Position numbers and translations under genes: made by a program. Of a stretch of DNA of 36,081 nucleotides, positions 18,218 through 29,000 are shown one piece after another; position 1 is the first letter of the stretch; each line of letters begins with the position of its first letter. The notes beneath the pieces are model-generated. The model had not been told where the DNA came from and searched no databases. It saw only the letters and a list, made by a program, of their open reading frames with translations. The stretch covers positions 1 to 36,081 of the forward strand of contig JAITCU010000001.1 in assembly GCA_031282835.1 (NCBI GenBank). Direction: 5' to 3'. Source of the DNA: Puniceicoccales bacterium (GTDB taxonomy: Bacteria; Verrucomicrobiota; Verrucomicrobiia; Opitutales; JAIRLM01).

Positions 18218-18873
18218 AAAAAGTGTTGTTTGCCATTTTCGCCGTTTTGTTCTGCTCCGGATGTACCACCAATATCATCGGGAAACCAAGACCAGATAGG
18301 ACGCGCGTTTATCTGCTTCAAAGTACGGACGACGAGCAGACCCTTCGATCACCAGCAGTGAAATTGCCATTTAAACCGGAGATAATCGTTGGAATTAATC
18401 CCATCGAGGTTCCGGCGTACCTTAATTCCTTTCGGCTGATCTACAAAAAAGAGAGCGATACAAATAATCGCATTTTTCAACACGATTTCATGCGCTGGGG
18501 GGAGCCATTGGCAGCCGGGCTGGGGCGTATTATTTGCCAATATTTGACCGCTGCCCTTCCGCAGAATTGGGTGGTCGTTGCCCCCTGGGCCCTGTGGGTT
18601 ACTCCCGATGTTGTTTTGCAAATTACTGTGGAAGATTGGATGCCCACACTTCCCGATGGTGTTCTATTGCGCATTCGCTGTGAATTTCGTGCGGGCAGGG
18701 AAAAATGTTCCTTATACGCAAAATCTTACAGTGACTTCGTGGCCCTTGGGGTAAATTCAACGGAAGAATCCATTGTCCATGCTATGCACGAAATGGCTAA
18801 TAAATTTGCCGCGGAATTGGCAAATGACGCGCGCGACTTGATGTCTTTAATCGCGAACCCAAGGCAACCTTGA
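18214..18873 (+). CDS. PqiC-like (ABC-type transport auxiliary) lipoprotein
   Basis: 219 residues starting at GTG 18214, overlapping the MCE gene by 4 nt with TGGGGGA upstream. MKKVLFAIFAVLFCSGC is a type II signal peptide with the lipidated Cys17, although the -3 position is Cys rather than Leu. The mature part has the features of the DUF330/PqiC group: a YLL strand near the start, IVVGI-like NPIEVPAYLNS, later WAEPL-like RWGEPLAAGLGR and a closing helix that ends in an Ala-rich segment. Such lipoproteins sit in the outer membrane and partner MCE proteins. After the stop, 18874-18978 shows nothing clear. Confidence 0.8.
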   Translation: MKKVLFAIFAVLFCSGCTTNIIGKPRPDRTRVYLLQSTDDEQTLRSPAVKLPFKPEIIVGINPIEVPAYLNSFRLIYKKESDTNNRIFQHDFMRWGEPLAAGLGRIICQYLTAALPQNWVVVAPWALWVTPDVVLQITVEDWMPTLPDGVLLRIRCEFRAGREKCSLYAKSYSDFVALGVNSTEESIVHAMHEMANKFAAELANDARDLMSLIANPRQP

Positions 18874-18978
18874 AGCAACCTTGCAATAGCGATCAAAGAC
18901 TACAAATAAAACTTCCATGGCTAATTTGCGCAATGCCGTTATGTACAACAAATCACTGCCAAACCTTTTTCATGCCAA

Positions 18979-19171
18979 AGTTTCGCAATTCGCATTAATA
19001 TTTCTGTCAAAGATCAACCGCAACTCTTTACCACTTGATCAGGCGGCAAAAAGCGGCGGAAACTTTCCCGAATCCGGGATTTATAAGACGCATCTCGTGG
19101 ACTTTGCTATGATTTCTACAAAATAAGTCAAACAGATTTTACGAAAAAATCTCACAACCCATTGAAAAAGT
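18979..19171 (-). repeat. IS-associated tail repeat, copy 3 (inverted)
   Basis: Reverse complement of the tail blocks at 16236-16410: CAATGGGTTGTGAGA, TCTGTTTGACTTATTTTGTA, GAGATGCGTCTTATAAAT with CCCGGATTCGGG, GCCGCCTGATCAAGTGGTAA, and TTGATCTTTGACAG then AAATATTAATGCG. It begins exactly at the stop of the transposase remnant that ends at 19172. Confidence 0.7.
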
Positions 19172-19417
19172 CTAAAAACCCAGATTTACGGCCACAATTC
19201 CCGATTCTATAGCGGATCGGACGCGAAGTCTGGAAAAATTCTCGCCGCCTGGACTTTCTATTTGCAGGCTAAGGTTAAGCACAGTGAACATTAATGCCAG
19301 AGTAAATAACACCTCGAAGTACCTATGGGAAAGCCCACGGGATACAACATCGGAATTGGAAGGTTTAATGCTCTTGTTGTCCTCGGTCAATTCGCCGAGG
19401 AAATAATTTGTTATCAT
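19172..19417 (-). pseudogene. Cassette small gene 2 fused to an IS982-like transposase end
   Basis: An 81-codon frame from ATG 19417, which has AAGGGAAG before it. The first part, (M)ITNYFLGELTEDNKSIK and following, aligns with IKNYAPGKWADDNNGIKLAN of the small ORF at 34580-34696. The end, ENFSRLRVRSAI ... VAVNLGF stop (19172-19243), is the transposase C-terminus. The start equivalent to ATG 34580 is also present (ATG near 19440 after CCGATCGGAAAATCT) but runs into TAA after four codons, so this copy is frameshifted. In between lies a hydrophobic stretch (YFEVLFTLALMFTVLNLSL) that could be a membrane helix. Probably a chimera created by IS insertion; expression is uncertain. Confidence 0.5.
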
Positions 19418-19469
19418 TTTCTTCCCTTTTTATTTGGTTGTCATAGATTTTCCGATCGGATATAGTAGC

Positions 19470-19676
19470 TTATTTTTTATTTAATGTAGATATTCCCCAA
19501 ATGGTTTTTGCAGCTGGCAGCGGGCTGGCCCGTCCTAAAGACGCAGGAAGTTCTCGTAAAAACGAGGGTTTCAGTTTGAAACCAGGCGGCAGTTGCGGGA
19601 CTGGAAATTTTTGCAGTTTCCAATCACCGTTAACAATATCTGTTGCGTACGCGGCGGTATCGGCGATGTTTTTCAT
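19470..19676 (-). CDS. Cassette small gene 1, copy at 19.7 kb
   Basis: 68 residues: MKNIADTAAYATDIVNGDW ... LPPGFKLKPSFLRELPASLG ... ASPLPAAKTIW. It shares about half its residues with the copies at 8186-8635 and 34349-34543, with the frame kept through DI-NGD, PSFLR--P and ASPLPA. AGTGAAGG precedes the ATG. The promoter at 19714-19744 and the upstream block are conserved. There is no known domain, signal peptide or Cys. It is unrelated to the lipoprotein and giant genes beside it. Confidence 0.6.
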   Translation of the reverse strand: MKNIADTAAYATDIVNGDWKLQKFPVPQLPPGFKLKPSFLRELPASLGRASPLPAAKTIWGISTLNKK

Positions 19677-19713
19677 ATTAAACCTTCACTTTTGAATTCT
19701 CGAGGATTCGCAG

Positions 19714-19744
19714 ATCATGTTGCTGGGAAGAATGCGTTTGTCAA
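19714..19744 (-). promoter_or_regulatory. Cassette promoter, copy at 19.7 kb
   Basis: Minus strand TTGACA (19744-19739), 19 bp, CATGAT (19719-19714), with the same CCCAGCA before the -10 and GCCAGAGATCGTAAAA upstream as in the other copies. The palindrome in the leader is reduced to GAATTC. 19745-19966 contains the conserved upstream block (to about 19800) and otherwise nothing I recognise. Confidence 0.6.
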
Positions 19745-19966
19745 TTCTTTTACGATCTCTGGCGGATTTTTGGCAAATTCTGGACAAATTACGGCAAAAA
19801 ATCGCGGAAGACCGTTCGCGGGGGTTGCGACAGACCTTTAACTGACCCGACCATGGCAATGAGATCGGGCGACAAAAATCGCTATGGCCCTGAGACATGA
19901 GCAATGATTCGATTGTATATTCATAAGTTTTTGCGTGCAAGGAAAATTGAATGATTCATTCGCGAA

Positions 19967-19995
19967 TTGACATTACATGAAAAAGACACTAAACT
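19967..19995 (+). promoter_or_regulatory. Promoter of the giant gene, leaderless geometry
   Basis: TTGACA (19967-19972), 17 bp, TAAACT (19990-19995); predicted +1 is 20002, the G of the GTG start. No Shine-Dalgarno. An out-of-frame ATG at 19977 lies inside the promoter. Confidence 0.5.
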
Positions 19996-20001
19996 TTCTA
20001 T

Positions 20002-23000
20002 GTGAGTGGTATTTTTCCTGCTTTGGGCCAAACCAAAGGCACTTATTCTATTCCGCCGTCTGGAGTTGCGCTAGCGGTAGCACTTGAATCGGCGGGGCTC
20101 CCATCGCATGAGAATGATTTTCCTGCTCGGAATAGTCTTGGAATTGCCCAACACTGGGCCTCCATTTTGAGTCCAGGGAACAGTGACCCAAATGCGGGTC
20201 CAGTCGGAGTGGCATGTGATCTATTTCAAAATGTGGCAGATCAACTCGTCGTGAATGATGTTGTAGGTGAATTTGGCATAGATGTTTTATCATTTTCAAC
20301 CGAGGGAGGGGCAGATGTTGGTAAAATAGGATCTGCAATAGAGTCTATTGAACCCGATAGTAACTATCAATTTTGCCATCTGTGCGCGGATGGAAAATAC
20401 GAGACGGATCGCACGGGAATGAATTCCGCAACTGCTTCCCAGGCACAAGTCTGGTGCGGCCACATTGTCGCCGGTGTGTGTAACGTAAAATGCACTGGAA
20501 CCGGCGCCTATGAGGTCACCCTCGCGCTGGATGGGCAAAAATGCGACCGGGGAACCGTATGTCCGGGACATTGCCCGCAGGGTGGAGATCACCGTGTTGT
20601 GAAATTCACATGTGACCAAACGGCATTGGGCGAGTTTGTCACCAAATTTACGGGTGGCACCTTGGCCGTGAATCTATTGACCAACCAAGATATTGGCAAG
20701 GCATTTGCAACTACAGGCTTGGATTTGCACAAATTCCAAATAGTCGAACCGACAGTAACGCATGCTGAGCAACTGCTTGATATCTTTTCTGGGCACACGG
20801 ATATGAGTGTACGGGCGTGGAATCGTATGCTTTTATCCACGGCCAGTTCGCCGGAGGAAGGCGTGGCCAGAGTACGCAAGTTTCATTTTGCCCGGCAAAT
20901 GGCGGAATTGCGCTTTGCCATCGAGACCTGCAAGGGAGAACCACCATCTCCAGGGCAAATAAGACACTTGCGGGCAGCATTGGACAAAATCAACGTAGTC
21001 TATGCGGCAAAGATTAAAGATGGTATTAGCGCTGATACTAGAATGGTTATTGAACGAAAAATTGCAGAACTGTCACATGGAATCAATGAGCTTGAAAAAT
21101 TGATTCAACCGGATTCTTTTTCATCTGAAACAAGAGGTATTCCTAGTAGCACAGTGTTACAAAATTTGCAAGGGCCGCAGCCTCAAGTCGCGCCCAAAGT
21201 AGCCGCAAATTTACCAAATCCGATTGCTACCATCGATGCTCTGCAAAAGGCATTGGCAGCCAAAAGAGACGAACAATATCTCCCCAATGTGCTGAAACAA
21301 CTACAAATTCTATCACAATACGAATACAATGATTCATTTGCCGAGCAGCGAATAGGCGCTATCATTATGGCGCTCACGGAAGATCTAAATTTTCAAGTGG
21401 ATTTGAGTGACGTCATGCCACACTCGCTCGAAGGGCGAAGGAAACTCTTCCGCGCTTATAACGATATCATATCAAATCTGAATAGTCTGATACATAAGGT
21501 GAAGCCTGAATCCATGACTTCCGATGGGTATCTAAGGTTAAATCCTGGGTTACAAAATGCCGTCTACGTTCTACAGGCGCAGGCACTGCAGGTCTATAGG
21601 GACATGCTTTTCCATTGCGGGGACGGAAAAGGCGTCAACGCCTTTGGTCCTGGAAATACTTCGCCTTCTCGGGCGGAAATTTTTAAAGACTCAAAAAACA
21701 ATCCTCCTAGAGATGAAAACTTCGTTAGACAATGGAGGGCTACCATCGAACGGCTTAAACTGCCAATTCCGCCACTAACGGAGGACGATCCAAATTATTC
21801 CCCAAAGTGTGCACAATTGCGCGCACAATTGCGTGATGCCTTCGGTCCGCAAAGTGATGGTGATTACGTACTCGGAGTTTCTTCGGGAATGCGAAAATTG
21901 CCTATCGTTTCCGATACATTTACTCATTTAGTTGGAACACCTCCGAATGCTGATGTGAGAACAACTTTTTCGAGCAACACTGGCAATAAATCGCAGGAGG
22001 CTTATTTGGAACATTTGGTCGAAAATTATATTTTTGGCAGCCCCGGATCTAGGATTGGCACTACCCAGCCTAAAAATTTTCACGACGAATTAGCACAGAT
22101 GGACTTTTTACGGCGCGCAATGGAACGAAGGGTCCTACGTGCAAAAGGTGATATTGACCTGGAAAGTTATCCATTAGATGTGCCGGCAGGCGTAACGGGA
22201 TGGAATGTAAAAGACGCTATTCTGAATGGCAAGTTCGACGAACTTGAAAAATTGTTACCAGGAATTAATAAGTCAAAGTTACATCAATTGATAGGCCTAT
22301 TGAAATATGCCAAAAGCATAGAAGATCGCCTGGAAGAATTTGCGGGACATGGGGAGCAAACTTTTACCGATGGCAGTCGGTGTATCTCCCTAATGGGTGC
22401 GGCGGGACTGGGGGATCTCGCGTGCATGGATGCCCTTGCTGGGCGAGAAGGTATTCCATGTACTTATGTCGCATATCGGGATGAAGCTGGCGACATCCCC
22501 AACGGAGATGTGGCCAGTAATAGTGGCGAGATAACACATGCCGGCGCTTTTCGATTTTTCCGGGAATTGTACACCGGCATCGGGCGAAATGGGAATGAGG
22601 CCGCTTCGAATTTCGAAGGGCGCTGCCGGAAAGGTGGCGTACCACCCTGGGCCCAGGAGTCTACTACAGAAAGTGGGCGCAAGGCACGAACCGAGCAAAT
22701 TGTCAAGCAAAGGGGCTTGTCGGCGGTACAACGAGCATTGCAGCAACAGATAAATGTGTCGGACAACCCCTGGGCCGATGTGCGCGCGTTATTTGCCATG
22801 TTTGCGGAAAATCCTGAGGGAATTGCCCGCGCCATGGCCGAGGGAAGTCCAGAGGAGAAGGCGGCCATTTCCAGTGCGCTTATTCGAATAACACAAAATA
22901 TGCATGTGCAGGATGCATTATTACGCGGCCAAATTGGAGCTGATTTCGATGGATTTTGTCGGGAGTGCCAGCAGCTTTTTAAAAACGTTTGCCTGGGACA

Positions 23001-26000
23001 TTTTTCTCCGGCTTCTTTCGGTGAAAGCGCCGATGATGCGCACATTTGCACGCTGGACCACCGGCGGGCCATTGCATTTGGCCAAATTACCGGTGCGCTT
23101 GTGGGATTACTCCGCCAAGCCTACGACGCGGCAACAACGCCGGATCAAAAGGCGCAAGTTGCCCAACAGATGATGGAGATGGTGCGGGAAATTGATCGCG
23201 AAATCCTCTTTAAAAATATCGATTTTTCGTCCGGCGTCGAAAATCGCATCGCCCTACGGCATATTGCGGATTTGAAATTGTTCATCCTGAAACAATTCCA
23301 CGATTGTGCCCTCGCTGAGGGGCCACTTGCGCCTCCGGCCGAAGAAGGCGCTACCTTCCTGAAGGAAAAAATTGAAGCCCAGGCGGCAAAGATGCTATAT
23401 GACTGGCTTAAGACGAATGATCCCGACAGTGTTGACGACGTACAACAAAGTGACAGTGATGCATATTTTCTCCCGAATCTCCTTGAAAAGTATTGCAGCG
23501 AAAATAATCTCGAGTTCAAGCCACCCAGAAGAGGCACTTACATACCTAATTTGGAACAACATTTCCCGGGATTTTATGCACAAGCACGGGAAGCTGTACG
23601 GAGCGAGCAGGTACCACTGGCCGAAAAAAATAGTGACGGAATTGATCAGGATTTGCTCCTGGAATTTACAGCACAAACAACGGCAACACTGGCGGCACTC
23701 GGACGAGGAGATGGTCTGCAACATTCGAGCAATGCTACGTTTGCCGCCGATTTATTGGCGTTTCAGTCGCAGTTCACCGAGTTCATGCTAAGCGTTGCCA
23801 ATCAATGCGGCAAATTAGACGCGCCAAAGGGTTCCTCCCCGCCACTACCGAACCGTTCATGGCAATCGCAGGTTTTGCAAAGAAATTGGGATGATTTTTG
23901 CAAACTAACACAGGCACAAATCGAGTGCACACAACACTTTAAACGCGCAGCGGACGCTGCTAGAGCTTGGAACGAACTGACGGCGCGATGCCTGGGGGGT
24001 GACGCCGCACAGCCACTGGTTGCCTCGAGTGTGGCAGAACTTATTCCAGCGCTTCCCAATAATGGAGCTGGTGATCGCATTTCCGCAGGCATGGATGTTG
24101 CGAAAAGTAGAACTTCCTGTGCAAATGGAACCCTGTTGTGCGACCTCGTAACCGGAGCAACGACACTTATCCCCGTCAGTGCGGGTGACCCAGAACCTGT
24201 TGATAAAGTTCTTCATAATGAAGCGCATAAGCCGATTCGAAGTGCCATTGCGTCTTATTTTGGAACCAGCTGTGAGCAAATCGTCTGCAAAAAGCAATCT
24301 TCCAATCCAGATGTTTATGAGGTACAAGCTGTTTCGGGGCGCTGCGCAGAAAGCGCAAATAAGTTTTATATAAAAATTAATAATGGCATATGCAGTTTTT
24401 ACCGAACGCGCATAGACAACGATACCAGAAAAACAGAATATTTACAAATTGATCCTGCTAAAGTGAGCAATGGCAGTCCATTGACCCAGTGGCTGTGCGG
24501 CGAATATTTTGTGTGGCAGGAAGCGGTACAACAGGGCTACCAAACTGCTCCAGCTGTTATTGAGAATAGGGACACCCTTAGCGTCGCCTTTAGATCCACC
24601 GACGGACATACGTGGCAAGATGCGACGGGAAGTGCAATAAAGTTTTCCGACGTAGGTGGAAGTTTTCCCGCACTGCAGAACCTTTTAAATGGACGTAACC
24701 ATCGATCGGCCGCGCATGCACCCATTATCATCGGCCCCCTTCGTGTGGAAGGCAAAGTTTATTCCCGTGAAATAACCCTTCCAACTATTATTCACGATGG
24801 GAAACCACTTGTTCTCATAGAAATATTTCACACAAACGACGCCAGTAAGGCGAGTGATCCATCAAACGTTAAAACGCACTACGTTTTAAAGTCGAACCCC
24901 AACATGCGCATGCTGTCAGAAAAAGAATTCTTAGAAACCTTGCGCAATGATGCCCATCCCGGCCCAGCGCCGATTGGCATTCAGGGAGGTGCTGCCGCAG
25001 AAGCCTCCCTGCGGGCAAATCCGCTGACAAAAATGGACTTTAGCAACTCGCTTTTATTCACATCGGCCCCGAGCTCGGACGTGGATGCGCCTGCGCTCCA
25101 AAAAAGGTCCCCAAATCTCCCCAGCTACCTCATTATTTCTCCAGCGAATCTGGATGGCCCGCGGCATGTCCAGGCTGGGAAAACGGTAAATACGCAACAA
25201 ATTTCGCAAACGGACGTCGTCGCAATTCAATGGAACACTTCCCGAATTGGCCTTAATGGAGAGTATGAAATTCAGGGGCAAAATGCACCCCTTACCGCCC
25301 TATCTTGCCTCCAGCACTGCCTTTTTGCCTGCGAAAGCCAAAACTATGATCTTGCTGTAGATTTTTTGCGCAAATTCCCAAAAGATTTACTGTTGAATCA
25401 TGACCCAACGCAACCGGCCACATCCGCCGAGGCTAAACTCCAAGAAAGGTTGCGTCACCATTTTCATACATTTGTCCAGAACAACAAATATCCCGATGTT
25501 GTCCGGGCCCATATGCTCGGTGTATGGCTACAATGCGATCCGCATGCAAACGACGTGATGAACAAAGCCAATCTAGAACGAATAAATGCGTACTATGATG
25601 ATGTTATGGCGGGCAAGGGCGTTTCCGATCTTGACAAAGTCATAAAGCCGTATCAGTATGATACCCTCATGAACCTTTGTTACGCCGCCTTTGGAATGCG
25701 CAGAGAAACAACAGCCGGAGGGAGAAGTACGATAGTCAAAAACCAAGACGGTAGCGGCATGAATTTTACGAAACGTGAAGCAGAGAGCTTTAAAGCGTTA
25801 CTTTTGCAAAAACTTTTGCGACCCCAACCATTCCGTCGCCCGAGAACACACTGCAAAAATCCGGAGCTTTCGCAAGCCACGATCGATGGTATCAACCGTG
25901 GACTGCAAATCCGTTTTGAGGACTTCCTTGGCGCAATGGAAAAAATCAATTTCTCAATCGTGGATTTCACGCCGCCATCGGCAGTTGATGTTAGCAGCAC

Positions 26001-29000
26001 TACTTCCTATCACATGAGCGCACGGGAAAAAACGGTGATGTGTGCCGCGAAAACCGCCTTTGGGGCGCTCACACCAAAGTGCGAGATGCCGCCCAACAAA
26101 GACGCACCGCCGCCGCTGATTTCGGCGGATTCGGCGGATTCAGATCTGCGCACCAGGGAATTGAGACGGTACGAAAGAGAAATGCAAGCGGGCACGCACA
26201 AATTGACTAAGGAAGCACGCTTTGACACCCCATTCGAGAACATATCAACGCAAATTACTGCCTATGAAGGGGCAATTAAGACATTTGAGCCAATCATTAC
26301 TGGAGCGAATGGACAGCAAAACATACTACAGGAATGTGAAAATAAGTTACAACAAATTGCAACTGACCATTTTGGCATTACTGTCGCTGCTGGGCGGAGA
26401 GAGCGCCTGGGCTTCATGCCCATTCTCATGGATGTACTCCTCCAGCGGGATAAACAAGATCCGAGTGCCGTTAACGACAGCGATGAAATTGTTGTTAAAT
26501 TACCATCCTTACGTTCGGAAGTAAAACTGTCCGGGAAAGTCTACAAGGAACTCATCGAAAGCGGTCGCACCTACCTCTTACTCGTCGGCCTGCGGGAAAA
26601 AACATCACGGGTAAGCGACCTCATCGGCCGCGTGAAATCACTCCAAGCAGAAATTTCGGGCGCAAGCGGAAATGACACAAAAGTTGCGGCATTAAAAACC
26701 CAGCTATCCGCCACGATGCGGGAACTTAACCAAGAAGTAGCCGCACTGCAGCAATATTGCCCGACAACGGAAAAAGCAGCAGCCGGTACCGGGAGAGTCG
26801 CAATCGCCGATGATGACCAGTATCACTGGAAACATCTGAGAAGGGTCGCCGGTGGACTTACCTTGGATGAGATGCTAATCTATGTGGCCATGTCGGGAAT
26901 CACGCCGCGCACAAATCAGACAAAGTTGCTGCGAGCCCTTTTTTCCGACGATTCCGCTGAAACTGTTCGCGCCTTCCAATTGCTCATGGGAGCTGGAAAA
27001 ACGGCGGTCCTGATGAGTATGCTGATCTTTTTCATTTCTAGAAAAACGACCAAAAATGTTCCCATTATCCCCTGTGATCCCAGCCAGTTTGAATCCGTCG
27101 TGGGCAACGTCGGCCGCTACCAAAGAGAACGCTTCAACCAGGAGATTTGCGTTTTTGACCCGACCATAGCGCAGTTGCGCGCTCCCGAAGGCTGCCGCAG
27201 GTTGCATGCGCAACTGTGCGAAGCCAAAAATGCGGGGCAGGGCATCGTAATGCGGCGAACGACACTCAACGCCTGCAAACTTGCCCTGCAAGAAGCCGCG
27301 GAAAACGCCACACAAAATTGGCAATTGTATGTGGAGCTTCAAAAAATCGTTAGTTTTTTCCAAGAGGACACGGTTGCCATTTTTGACGAATTCGATCAAA
27401 CTCTGAGCATTCAACTGGAAGTGAACTTCCCGAAAGATGCGGAAACAAAAATACCCGTCCAGCTTCGGCAGGTGGCAACGGATCTTTTCTCTGCCGTCGT
27501 AAGCGCGAATCAAAAAGAGGGCAAGGACCTATTCAACATCCAGTCAAATATGTCCGCCAATCAAACGGAGGCGGAGTTCCAAGCGGATGTGGGCACGCTT
27601 GCGAATCATCTTTGGACAAGCGATTCTGGTGTACCGCGGGAGGATGGCCAGCAAAGAACCTGGCAAGAAGCATGCACGGAGTTTGGTCTCTGCACATCCG
27701 GCGAAGATTTCCGAGAAATTTTACTGGGAACAAAATCGTTTGCCATCGCACCCTATGCCAAAAGCGACCAAGAGTTATTGCGCTACCGTCTGGCCACATT
27801 CACTGGCATCCTGGCACACACTCTTCCCAGTGCGCGCAAAAAAGCAGCTAATCAAGGATACGGATTTACAATGCGGAACGGTCAATTGGCGTTTGTGCCG
27901 TATATCGGCGTTGGCGTTCCCTCCCCAAATGAATTTGGGAACCCCTATGAAAAGTTAACCTATTATATGATGCATGCGCTGCAATCCAGCAAGTCTCTCA
28001 TTTTATCGAAGGAAACGGGTAGTGTCGACCTCATTGGCCAATTCCATGACAAAATCCTCTCCAAAATGCAGATGGAAATGCGCAGCGAAATGAGCCGCCA
28101 CGAGGACGGAGAGGACACAAAAAGCGCCGCGGAGTTACAACAACTTTTCAATGAAACCTTTGATATTTCATTTTCGGAATTTCATGAAGCCTATGAAAAA
28201 TGCGAAATAAATCCGCAAGCCTACGAGGAGATACTCGAGAAGATTAGAGGACATTTGGCTACACATCCCCAGGCACGGTTGTTGCTTTTCAGCGAAGTGG
28301 GTGGCAAATTTCTCCATTATACGCGAAGCATGCAAAGCAGCAATGCCATTGATGCCGTCGACGCCGTTGCCGCAAGTTATGCTTGCTCCGGGACTTCTTG
28401 GAACTCTGACACAATGCACGATTCACTTAGCGGCCAACATATGCAGCAGGATGAGGGCACGGAAGGGCAAATTCTCCTAAAAATACAGCAAGATGCCGCA
28501 AATGGCGTTAGCAAAACAACCGTTTCACGCGAAGAAGCCCCAACCCCAGCGGGCATATTGCGTACAGCGCTTGGGTTAGCGGGTGACCAAAAAGCACCGC
28601 CGAGCTTCCGCGCGATGGTAGACATCGGAATTTTCAAAACCGTCCCGAACCACGACGTAGCTAGAAGCATGCTCGATGTTGCTCCGCATTTGCAGGGTGT
28701 CATTTATTTCCAGCGCGGACTCGGTTCGGCCAGTGGTCGTTACATGCTCCTCGGCCGAGATGGCATTACACGACCGCTCAACGATACCACGCCCGCTTCT
28801 ATTCAAGATGCTGGATTTGATCCAAATTCCGTCGGTTGCTACTACGACCAAATGCGCACAAGGGGCACCGATGTAAAATTTCCTCCTGGCGCTGAAGCGA
28901 CCGTCATTTTCGACCCCAATGGGACTCCGTTGCGTGACACACTGCAGGCGGTCATGCGCATGCGGCAATTAATGACGTCGCAAGTTGTCCACATGTGCGC

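Noticed and set aside
22464..23072. A 202-codon open frame on the minus strand
   Set aside because: Lies entirely inside the giant gene; composition is that of an antisense shadow and no motif is visible.
26875..27513. A 212-codon open frame on the minus strand
   Set aside because: It is antisense to the best-conserved part of the giant gene (Walker A and DE-D motifs) and shows no family motif or start signal.
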